Shown here piece by piece: positions 1 through 6,650 of a stretch of DNA of 52,196 bases. Location of the stretch: positions 1-52,196 of the IMG/VR virus record IMGVR_UViG_3300047552_000351. One strand, written 5' to 3'. The stretch is from a virus. Position numbers and translations under genes: made by a program. The notes beneath the pieces were generated by a model. That model was not told where the DNA came from. It saw only the letters and a list, made by a program, of their open reading frames with translations, and did no database searches. The number at the start of each line of letters is the position of its first letter. Position 1 is the stretch's first letter.

Positions 1-161
1 CAGTTCGATTCTGTCAGCGCGCATCTGGTGACACGGTTCCACCCTTTTGGACCCGCACTGATAGCAGTGACCAAAGTGCAAATGGCGTAGCTATCGACGC
101 GCATAAGGTAACAGGTAGCCTGTGAAATTCCGGCACGGGTCCACCACAAACGGGGAAGACA
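1..161 (+). other. Left edge; possible 3' end of a truncated gene
   Basis: No complete gene fits here. Frame 1 is open from the first base to a TAG at 88-90, and frame 3 is open to a TGA at 123-125, so either could be the end of a gene cut by the window edge. The partial pentapeptide gene at the right edge stops exactly on a codon boundary and would continue into frame 1 if the ends were joined, but the frame 1 residues do not look like pentapeptide repeats. The coding frame cannot be chosen from this sequence. Confidence 0.3.
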
Positions 162-410
162 ATGACTCTTTTCGATGAATTCAAGAAAAAAGCGAACGAT
201 GCAGTATCAGACGCAGGCGAGATATTGCGAGCTACTGATTATCATCACGAATCTAAACACTTGCGATGGGGCCGTGCCTGCGACACTTCAGTAGACGCGG
301 TAAGGCGAGCAGAGTATGTAGCCCAGGCGGAACGGCTTGTGATACAAGAATGCAAGGAGGAAATTCTGAAGCTGGCTGCGAGACTCGCAATCGAGTCAAT
401 CGGGATTTAA
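162..410 (+). CDS. Small phage protein, unknown function (82 aa)
   Basis: An ATG opens an 82-residue charged, mostly helical reading frame. The purine-rich stretch GGGGAAG just upstream can serve as ribosome-binding site. The second half carries a VAQAERLVIQECKEEI stretch that resembles the ECAAI-type helix of the next two proteins. It is the first complete gene of the rightward accessory arm that ends with the integrase. No enzyme motif, signal peptide or membrane segment is visible. Function unknown. Confidence 0.6.
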   Translation: MTLFDEFKKKANDAVSDAGEILRATDYHHESKHLRWGRACDTSVDAVRRAEYVAQAERLVIQECKEEILKLAARLAIESIGI

Positions 411-444
411 GCCCCGGACGGGTCTACCAAATAGGAGGAATGAA

Positions 445-636
445 ATGACTTTTGATGAATGGTCTGCAATTAACGGTCTACAGCATTGGAACAGTGCTGC
501 GATCACAATGATGGAAGATGCATGGCGATCAGCCGACCGAGCTGCCCGCGAGGAATGCGCGGCTATCGTTGAGTCAATTGGAGATATTGAACCGGCATCA
601 TACGTTGCAGAAAAAATACGGGAGACGATGAAGTGA
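445..636 (+). CDS. Small phage protein, ECAAI/IRET type (63 aa)
   Basis: A strong GGAGG lies 6 nt before the ATG. The 63-residue product ends in a segment REECAAIV...AEKIRETMK that recurs in the next protein, so the two look like tandem relatives. Its end overlaps the GTG start of the downstream gene by 4 nt, which implies coupled translation. Proteins with this Cys-Ala-Ala helix are common in early regions of proteobacterial phages, but their role is unknown. Confidence 0.65.
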   Translation: MTFDEWSAINGLQHWNSAAITMMEDAWRSADRAAREECAAIVESIGDIEPASYVAEKIRETMK

Positions 637-896
637 ACATTGATATTTTTGCCGCTGAACTGAACGCTGCGATCCATCTAAGCTCTGCCGATGAACGGCT
701 AAGTGCCATACAGGCATTGTATGAAAGGACTCGGCGCGAAACAGCCAAGGAATGCGCGGCGATTTGCGATGATCGCGTAATAGAGTGCGAGATAATGATC
801 ACCTCCGAGTCTGACGAAGACGAAATAACCGAACTAAGATCACTTGCTTGGCAGTTTTCAGTATTGGCATCAAGGATACGGGAGACGATTAAATGA
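633..896 (+). CDS. Small phage protein, ECAAI/IRET type (87 aa)
   Basis: Begins with GTG overlapping the previous stop (GTGA) and ends in an ATGA overlap with the next gene, so it sits inside a translationally coupled operon. The 87-residue acidic protein repeats the KECAAIC...IRETIK pattern of its neighbour. The DNA encoding the two C-termini (around 617-636 and 877-896) is almost identical, which suggests local duplication. No catalytic motif is seen. Confidence 0.65.
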   Translation: MNIDIFAAELNAAIHLSSADERLSAIQALYERTRRETAKECAAICDDRVIECEIMITSESDEDEITELRSLAWQFSVLASRIRETIK

Positions 897-1225
897 ACCA
901 GATTGAGCGCGTTGCGCGTGCGATATGCACAGCCTGCGAAGAAAACCCAGATCACACGGGAGACGCTCGCGGTAACGCATTCCGCTGGCAAGACTACGCG
1001 GACGTAGCACAAGCCGCCATCGATGCGGTGGATAGATGGGAGCCGATTGAGAGTGCTCCACATGACACTGACGTGTTGCTGTATTGCCCTTTACGGCACG
1101 AGACGAACCCGGAACGTATAGAGATCGGAAAGGCAACGCGCGGTGAACGTACCAGCATAAAAAGCACCTATTCTTCTCACGCATGGGCAACACACTGTAT
1201 GCCATTGCCGGAGCCGCCAAAATGA
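893..1225 (+). CDS. DUF551-like phage protein (110 aa)
   Basis: The first half carries IERVARAICTAC, a helix seen at the start of many short phage proteins. The second half carries WEPIESAPHDTDVLLYCP, which matches the DUF551 signature (W-x-P-I-x-S-A-P then a hydrophobic strand). It starts in an ATGA overlap and ends in another with the Lar-like gene. DUF551 proteins are frequent phage accessory proteins of unknown function. Family recognition is from motif memory. Confidence 0.7.
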   Translation: MNQIERVARAICTACEENPDHTGDARGNAFRWQDYADVAQAAIDAVDRWEPIESAPHDTDVLLYCPLRHETNPERIEIGKATRGERTSIKSTYSSHAWATHCMPLPEPPK

Positions 1226-1434
1226 CAGAACCTAAACCATGCCCGTTCTGCGGGTCTACAAAAGTCGAGATCGTTGACGGTTCATCGTTTCGATGGGTTG
1301 CCGCCGAATGCTCCGAATGCGGCGCTCGTTCCGGGGAGGTCAGAATCCCATCGTATGCCAATGGAACGCCAGATGAACGAATTGCAAAGGCGACACAAGC
1401 CGCAATCGAAGAATGGAATACGAGGACAGTATGA
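1222..1434 (+). CDS. Lar-like restriction alleviation zinc protein (70 aa)
   Basis: The start at 1222 is chosen because it overlaps the preceding stop as ATGA. A longer frame from 1183 would bury that gene's end. The product opens with KPCPFCGS and continues with CSECG about 20 residues later, giving two CxxC knuckles of a small zinc ribbon. It ends with an A-x-x-x-W-N-T-R helix, the usual ending of Lar family proteins. Rac prophage Lar modulates type I restriction in favour of incoming DNA. Most phage homologues are assigned by similarity only, so anti-restriction activity here is inference. Confidence 0.75.
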   Translation: MTEPKPCPFCGSTKVEIVDGSSFRWVAAECSECGARSGEVRIPSYANGTPDERIAKATQAAIEEWNTRTV

Positions 1435-1619
1435 TTAGACTTGAGCCAGTTAAAATTGAAGCTTACGACGATGAGTTACAAGAACACGCGTTCACGGTCG
1501 AATGCTTCGACGATTGTGCTGCCATTGTTGCTCTTTTCCGTACATGTCACACGGTCGAATCGTGGGAAGAAATGGCAGCGGCGATTACAGAAGCGCTGAA
1601 ACGGCTGGAGCTGAAATGA
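1431..1619 (+). CDS. Small acidic phage protein (62 aa)
   Basis: The ATG at 1431 overlaps the Lar-like stop as ATGA and is preferred over an upstream in-frame ATG at 1413 that lies inside that gene. The product is short and acidic (AYDDELQEHAFTVECFDDC) with a C-terminal amphipathic helix. Its end overlaps the next start as ATGA. Function unknown. Its tight coupling with the excisionase-like gene suggests co-expression in the early arm. Confidence 0.6.
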   Translation: MIRLEPVKIEAYDDELQEHAFTVECFDDCAAIVALFRTCHTVESWEEMAAAITEALKRLELK

Positions 1620-1801
1620 TTGAACCACTGTGGACGATAGACGACGTGCGCCGATTCCTTGCCGTAGAGTCGCAGACTACAGCGTACAAGGTCGCGGCGC
1701 GGCCGGATGCGCCGAAGTCTGTGAGGATCACGCCAGGGGCACGTAGGTGGGTGCCTGACCATTGGCGAGAGTGGGCCATAAGGCGTGCGCGTAGCGAGTG
1801 A
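1616..1801 (+). CDS. Excisionase-like HTH protein (61 aa)
   Basis: A 61-residue basic protein with LWTIDDVRRFLAVESQTTAY at the start, which fits the first helices of an AlpA/MerR-type winged helix, and GARRWVPDHWREWAIRRA at the end. Its size, charge, fold pattern and place just before the integrase point to a recombination directionality factor. The start at 1616 is set by the ATGA overlap with the upstream gene. It could also be a small regulator. No experiment-linked homologue is recognised. Confidence 0.6.
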   Translation: MIEPLWTIDDVRRFLAVESQTTAYKVAARPDAPKSVRITPGARRWVPDHWREWAIRRARSE

Positions 1802-1802
1802 G

Positions 1803-2018
1803 TTACGCCAAAACCGCGCCACTATGCCGCCAATGGCGCGCAACCATTGGGTAGTCTGGTGCCTCGGGCCGGACACGGCACGATTTTGCACGATCCTACA
1901 CCAAGCTCCACAGTTGACCAAACGCCAGCAAAATGACGACACTACGCCCCGGCGAATTTACGCCAGACACCAAGCGGGGACAAAGTGGCGCACGAAAGTG
2001 CCGCCACGATTACGCCAG
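1803..2018 (+). promoter_or_regulatory. Excisionase-integrase gap with repeated TACGCCA motif
   Basis: The roughly 215-nt gap before the integrase holds TTACGCCA at 1803-1810, ACGCCAG at 1922-1928, TTACGCCAG at 1958-1966 and TTACGCCAG at 2010-2018, all on the same strand. Repeats of this kind next to an integrase gene are candidates for Int arm-type or Xis binding sites. The reading frame stays open upstream of the chosen integrase start, so part of this stretch could be coding if translation begins at an earlier start. No attachment core can be identified without the other genome-host junction. Confidence 0.4.
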
Positions 2019-2999
2019 ATGGCAACCATCTACAAGCGCGGCAAGCGATGGCGTGCTGAAGTGCGCCGGCTTGGTGTGTACCGCAGCAAATCATTCCCGC
2101 GGCGCCTGGACGCGCAAGCATGGGCGGCAGAACTTGAACGCGAAATCGAGATCGGCAACGGACAAGTCCGAGACCGGCGCACCCTCCGAGATGTCTGCGA
2201 GCAATACGCCCGCATTGTCTCGCCAGCAAAACGCGGGTGCCGCTGGGAACAAATCCGACTTGCGGCGATCTGCAGCGATCCTCTGGCGGATCTCGATGTT
2301 GGCGCACTTGGCCCGCGAGAGCTTGCTGGATGGCGCGACAGACGATTACATGCAGTATCGGCGGGAGCTGTGCTACGCGACATCACGCTACTGTCGGCTG
2401 TTTTCGAATACGCAAGGCGAGAACTTAGGTTAGTCGATGCGAACCCAATTCGCGACATGCGGAAGCCCCCGGCGCCTAAACCACGCACCAGACTCCCGAT
2501 AGATGACGAGGTGGATCGTATATGCTTGGCGCTTGCATATGACCCGGATGGTCCGGTCGTCACCAGACAAGCGCAAACTGCTGTTGCGTTTCTCCTGGCT
2601 ATCCAAACCGCAATGCGTGCGGGGGAGATTTGTGGTCTCACCTGGGATAGAGTCGATGAGGCGCGGCGCGTTGCTATACTCGAAACGACGAAAAACGGGC
2701 ACGCTCGGGAGGTGCCTTTGTCGGCAGAAGCGATACGCCTGCTAGGCCAGTTACGCGGCATTGATCCTGTGCGCTGTTTCACGCTGACCAGCGGCACACG
2801 CGACACGCTGTTCCGTCGCGCCCGCGATGCGTGCGGAATTGTCGGCTTGACCTTCCACGACTCCAGGGCTCTTGCGCTCACAAGGCTTTCGAAGATCCTC
2901 GACCCGTACCAGCTCGCCAGGGTTGCGGGGCACCGTAGCCTTGACCAGATTATGACGTACTACCGGGAGAGCGCGGAGGATATAGCGAAGAAACTTTAA
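2019..2999 (+). CDS. int: Tyrosine-family site-specific integrase (326 aa)
   Basis: Catalyses integration and excision of the phage genome. From the ATG at 2019 the protein opens with ATIYKRGKRWRAEV, a typical arm-binding N-terminus. A SAM-like core-binding region follows at about 55-150 and the catalytic domain at 155-326. The active-site set is visible: Arg200 (TAMRAGE), Lys225 (TTKNGH), His280-x-x-Arg283 (FHDSR), His305 (AGHRS) and nucleophile Tyr314 or 315. Longer frames begin upstream, but the extra residues look unlike any integrase. It meets the leftward PhoH-like gene tail to tail with overlapping stop codons (2996-2999) and no visible terminator. Confidence 0.93.
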   Translation: MATIYKRGKRWRAEVRRLGVYRSKSFPRRLDAQAWAAELEREIEIGNGQVRDRRTLRDVCEQYARIVSPAKRGCRWEQIRLAAICSDPLADLDVGALGPRELAGWRDRRLHAVSAGAVLRDITLLSAVFEYARRELRLVDANPIRDMRKPPAPKPRTRLPIDDEVDRICLALAYDPDGPVVTRQAQTAVAFLLAIQTAMRAGEICGLTWDRVDEARRVAILETTKNGHAREVPLSAEAIRLLGQLRGIDPVRCFTLTSGTRDTLFRRARDACGIVGLTFHDSRALALTRLSKILDPYQLARVAGHRSLDQIMTYYRESAEDIAKKL

Positions 3000-3709
3000 G
3001 GTGCGAACACCCCAGACGGTCTATAAGACACCGAGTCAAACGCCACAAGAACATGGCGCACAAAGTCGCTGCGCACGATATCATCGTTAGTATATTCAAC
3101 ATGGCATACCCCTGGAATGCAGCGAGTCAAGTGGATTGCTTCGCGCAGTCCGCTGTCACGAGTCATAGACTGTTGCGTGTCTCCGGCTAGAAATATCTTA
3201 GTGTCTTGTCCAATTCTAGTTAATAGCATCTTCAGCTCTTGAAGCGTAGCGTTTTCGAACTCGTCAGCGAGAACGATTGAGTTATCAAAACTCATGCCTT
3301 GCATATACTGCAGTGGCACAGCTTGGATTCGTTCTGACTTTAGTAGGTATTCGTAATACGTTTTTCCGAGCGAGAAATAAAACCCCTTAAGGAATGGCCA
3401 CAACCATGGGGCGAACTTTTCAGACATATCTCCTTTTAGAAATCCTAATTTACTTGCTCCAGCCTCAACGGTTGGTCGCGTCACTACAAGTGTCTCTATT
3501 TCACGATCTCGCAGCTTTGCGGCTGCATACGCCGCCATGAGAAACGATTTTCCAGTCCCAGCCGGTCCTGTAGCAAACACGCATGTTTGCGATTTAAGCG
3601 CTGCTAAATGCGATCCTTGCGCCTTGTTTAGTGGCTTGAGTATTTTTCCGCATGGAACTGCGTGTTCAGTTTCTTTTTCATCATCATGAACTGCGCGGCG
3701 CTTTGCCAT
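2996..3709 (-). CDS. PhoH-like ATPase (237 aa)
   Basis: A P-loop ATPase of the PhoH family. Walker A is GPAGTGKS at residues 48-55, Walker B is SIVLADEFENA, and the sensor-like stretch FLAGDTQQ follows, as in PhoH and PhoH2 proteins and many phage homologues. PhoH is a cytosolic ATPase related to the superfamily 1 helicase core. Its role in phages is unsettled, with RNA metabolism and phosphate stress both proposed. Here it is the last gene of the late leftward operon, directly after tail-tip genes, instead of among early genes. Its stop codon overlaps the integrase stop. Confidence 0.88.
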   Translation of the reverse strand: MAKRRAVHDDEKETEHAVPCGKILKPLNKAQGSHLAALKSQTCVFATGPAGTGKSFLMAAYAAAKLRDREIETLVVTRPTVEAGASKLGFLKGDMSEKFAPWLWPFLKGFYFSLGKTYYEYLLKSERIQAVPLQYMQGMSFDNSIVLADEFENATLQELKMLLTRIGQDTKIFLAGDTQQSMTRDSGLREAIHLTRCIPGVCHVEYTNDDIVRSDFVRHVLVAFDSVSYRPSGVFAP

Positions 3710-3710
3710 G

Positions 3711-4079
3711 TCACCATCCAGATTGTAAGTTGATAAGCTGCGGGTTTTCTGATTCGTTGATCTCGTCTTTTAGCTCAAAACTCCTACCATAAATAGCCTG
3801 TTGGTGCGCGAGCATGGAAGCTGCAAGACCGCTAATCGATGATTGGCTATGTGAGACGCTTACGTTATCTGCAGTGCGCCATGTAATTGTTTCTGGTGAG
3901 ATTCCAGCGGCAATCGCAGACACTACTGCGGTTATGTTAGCAACGCTAACGTCGTCTGTGTCGTACGTATGCCCGTCGTATTCTACCCCGCTTTTAAGCT
4001 TGTCTCTGCGTATGTCATTAACGAGAGAGCATAGCAACGGTCGAAGCTTATCAATTGGTACTGACGCCCTATACTGCAT
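3711..4079 (-). CDS. DUF4376-like tail-associated protein (122 aa)
   Basis: The C-terminal part carries ITWRTADNVSVSHS followed by SGLAASMLAHQQAIYG and a charged helix ending in LKDEI. This is the pattern of DUF4376 domains found at the ends of phage tail-tip or tail-fibre-assembly proteins. The N-terminal region is helical. It starts inside the end of the preceding gene (11-nt overlap). Together with the upstream protein it may be the two halves of what is one tail accessory polypeptide in other phages. A role in tail-fibre assembly is inferred from position. Confidence 0.6.
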   Translation of the reverse strand: MQYRASVPIDKLRPLLCSLVNDIRRDKLKSGVEYDGHTYDTDDVSVANITAVVSAIAAGISPETITWRTADNVSVSHSQSSISGLAASMLAHQQAIYGRSFELKDEINESENPQLINLQSGW

Positions 4080-4470
4080 GTATTACGGCCTCATAGTCAA
4101 CGAATGGAAAACTAATTACTTTTACGTAGTAAGTACCAGGAACAGATGCGAAAAACTCTAGTTGTCCGTCGAATACTGCGACAGTTTCTTCTCCGATGGT
4201 TTCATTATACACAGTAACTATGCTAGGGACTGGCATGTCTGAAAACGTAGCAGCATCAGAGCCAGATGATAATATAGTCGTTTTGTCTAGCGTAGTTTCT
4301 TGTAGTGGGCGTTCTTTTGGTTCGTCGTTATCGAAGTACCACGACCTACTGTTATACTCAGTATCGCATATTCCCATTTGCGGCCTTGTATTTAGCGAAA
4401 CGAAATCATCGTCCGAATTTGCGATGTACTTTAGTATCTCCCCGCTTGCTTTATCGTAAACAGTTTTCAT
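4069..4470 (-). CDS. Tail-tip accessory protein (133 aa)
   Basis: Opens with KTVYDKASGEILKYI, a start seen in short proteins next to phage tail-fibre genes, and closes with a beta-sandwich-like stretch PGTYYVKVISFPFVDYEAVI. No catalytic motif is seen. It overlaps the upstream receptor-binding-like gene by 4 nt and the downstream DUF4376-like gene by 11 nt, so the three are probably translated together. Its role is inferred from neighbours. Confidence 0.5.
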   Translation of the reverse strand: MKTVYDKASGEILKYIANSDDDFVSLNTRPQMGICDTEYNSRSWYFDNDEPKERPLQETTLDKTTILSSGSDAATFSDMPVPSIVTVYNETIGEETVAVFDGQLEFFASVPGTYYVKVISFPFVDYEAVIHAV

Positions 4471-5894
4471 CGCTTCAATTCGAACACTGCGATAGAGTAA
4501 TCAACTGATTTTGTTGTTTGTGGATATGAGTAATGTCCGCAGTATAACTGATACGTGACTGCTCCACCACCTGGAGACGGGTCATAAAACGCAGTCGTCA
4601 TTCCCGGCTTGATGCTGAAGCCAGATGGAGGCGTGTAAGTATTATTTGATTGCGCCTGGCCAACTCCACCTTTCGCTAAAGTTATACCAAACCACTGAGG
4701 AAGCAATACACCGCTCCCAGAATCTACCCAATACGAAAAAAAATCATTAAATGCCACTGTGCCAATAACAAAGATAGGGCCTCTGTATGAACTTGCTGGA
4801 ACTGTTATTGTTCCTATTTGCGTCTGTGTTCCACTAGTGTTCGCAACGTTAACGGTTGCCTTCACAGCGTTTGAGTAAGTAACAGAGTTTGCAATGATTG
4901 GCCCTGTCGAAATCGTGTCATTTCCAAACCGTAGAGCTGATATTGTTCCGGCCTGAAGGTTTGAAGCGTCTAGGTTCCCCCTAACAGTGACGTTTCGAAA
5001 CTCCGCTGACCCGGCGCCATCAATTGACCACCCAGACGACCCTGCTACGTAGTTTGAAGACTTAATAATCGACCCACTACCACCCAATATGATTGTTTCG
5101 CCGGTAATTGTGCCGCTCTTAAGCTTTTCGACCACAAGCGTTGCGTCTTCAACCTGCGATCCGTCGATGGCAGAATCAACACCAGAGTATTCGCTCGGAT
5201 CTGTGCCAGATCCGATCTGAGCTTCCAGCATGTTCGAGTCGACAAGAACATCAGCGCCAGACGCGGCAAGCTTTATGCCTAGTGTTCCGGTTGCGCTTGA
5301 GTCTCCGCGCAGATCAAACACGCCAGATACGCGCGTAAATTGCCCGGCTACGCCACTTGTTGCGACAGGAACTAGGTATGTATTGGTTGCAGTGTAGAGT
5401 TGCAGATAGCACGTTCTGACGACTGACGTTGGAGTCGCCAGGTAGGCTGACACTATCCACCTACTGTTTGGAGTCAGCTTGACGTTCTTGTCTGTTGTCT
5501 TGCTTGCCGAGTACCACACTTCGGCGTTAGATGTTGCTGCGATGATGCGAAGGCAGGATGCACCATGGAAACCGCTTGGATATTGCGCCACGGTCGCAGA
5601 GACCGTAGACAGTGGCGGCAACCCATCTTCTTCGAAGGATTGATATCGCGCTGGAGCGATGTTGACACCTGACCCAGACAAGCCGGGAGGGCCAACATCA
5701 TCTGGATAAGACGTGGTAGGCTGCAGACTCGGATGCCACGTAGATGTCTGACCATAGGTATCGAGTTCGCGCCACCAATTGACGCGATTCGTAACCGTGT
5801 CAGTCGGCTGTGCTGTAATTGCCGTATATCCGGCGCCTGGATTGCTTGCAAACTCGCACAGGAATCCTGTCGAATTTTGTCGGTACAATGCCAT
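4467..5894 (-). CDS. Tail-tip receptor-binding-like protein (475 aa)
   Basis: A beta-rich, Ser/Thr/Gly-rich protein. Residues of about 90-230 look like a carbohydrate-binding jelly roll (SWYxSAS-type strands and a DSNMLEAQIGSGTDPSEYS stretch typical of phage CBM-like domains). Residues of about 265-320 carry GWSIDGAGSAEFRNVTVRG, a signature of the distal region of gpJ-type tail-tip proteins. The C-terminal 150 residues form another beta domain that may contact the host. It lies at the distal end of the tail module, where host-specificity proteins normally sit. Receptor binding is inference. Confidence 0.65.
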   Translation of the reverse strand: MALYRQNSTGFLCEFASNPGAGYTAITAQPTDTVTNRVNWWRELDTYGQTSTWHPSLQPTTSYPDDVGPPGLSGSGVNIAPARYQSFEEDGLPPLSTVSATVAQYPSGFHGASCLRIIAATSNAEVWYSASKTTDKNVKLTPNSRWIVSAYLATPTSVVRTCYLQLYTATNTYLVPVATSGVAGQFTRVSGVFDLRGDSSATGTLGIKLAASGADVLVDSNMLEAQIGSGTDPSEYSGVDSAIDGSQVEDATLVVEKLKSGTITGETIILGGSGSIIKSSNYVAGSSGWSIDGAGSAEFRNVTVRGNLDASNLQAGTISALRFGNDTISTGPIIANSVTYSNAVKATVNVANTSGTQTQIGTITVPASSYRGPIFVIGTVAFNDFFSYWVDSGSGVLLPQWFGITLAKGGVGQAQSNNTYTPPSGFSIKPGMTTAFYDPSPGGGAVTYQLYCGHYSYPQTTKSVDYSIAVFELKR

Positions 5895-6646
5895 TACAAA
5901 AGCTCCGTAAACACGAGCGATACGCCGTTTACGTTTAGGTATGGATTGCTCAATTGGTCAAGCTGTTTAAACCGCGCTAGGTATTGACGGAACGCGCGGT
6001 AGTTGGTGTCTGCATCGTCGTAAATCAAATACACTTCTTGGCTTATATCGTGCGATCTTAACATTGGAAGAAGCGTCAGCAACGACTCGTTATCTGACAG
6101 CCACGAAAACTTAAGGGTAGTTACTCGCCTGTTTGGCAACTCTTCTACGTATTCAGGTCCACCAAGAGCGCGCGCAATTGTAGAACTTGATTCTATCTGG
6201 TATTGAGTCCCCCAATCCGCGTGCGTCGTAAACTGGATTCTGCGGCCAATAAACACTCGCCCGATTTCAACATATGAAAGCGTTGCGTCGGTAACAGTGA
6301 TTCGCCAGTATCGGTACGTTTGATCGCTGAATGATTTCGCAATGTCCGCCGAACCATACGATGCGATACTTCCAGACGAATAGCCAATGCTCGTGTAGTT
6401 AGAAACTGCGGACCCTTCAATCAGCATCGTAGCTGATGTAGATACATTTGTAGCAATAACAGCTACACACCCAATTGACATTGGCGATCCAAGGTCAATC
6501 TGAATCGTCGCGGTTGTTGTCGTGCTTCGCGATTTTTCAAAAAGATATTTTGATTTTATATTAGCCAGAGGATACGATGCATTCCAAGACCCTCCGCTAA
6601 GAGTGACATTATCAATTTGATTATATGCGCCAATTGCTAGAGTCAT
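5894..6646 (-). CDS. Tail-tip protein with discoidin-like fold (250 aa)
   Basis: Residues of about 15-135 read like a galactose-binding (F5/8 type C) sandwich: LANIKSKYLFEKSRS, a central beta core, then YRYWRITVTDATLSYVEIGRVF. The C-terminal half (TLKFSWLSDNE...FRQYLARF) is a second mixed domain. It overlaps the next gene by 1 nt and follows the hub-like protein by 4 nt. By position it is a distal tail or baseplate component. The family name is not certain. Confidence 0.6.
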   Translation of the reverse strand: MTLAIGAYNQIDNVTLSGGSWNASYPLANIKSKYLFEKSRSTTTTATIQIDLGSPMSIGCVAVIATNVSTSATMLIEGSAVSNYTSIGYSSGSIASYGSADIAKSFSDQTYRYWRITVTDATLSYVEIGRVFIGRRIQFTTHADWGTQYQIESSSTIARALGGPEYVEELPNRRVTTLKFSWLSDNESLLTLLPMLRSHDISQEVYLIYDDADTNYRAFRQYLARFKQLDQLSNPYLNVNGVSLVFTELL

Positions 6647-6650
6647 TGGA

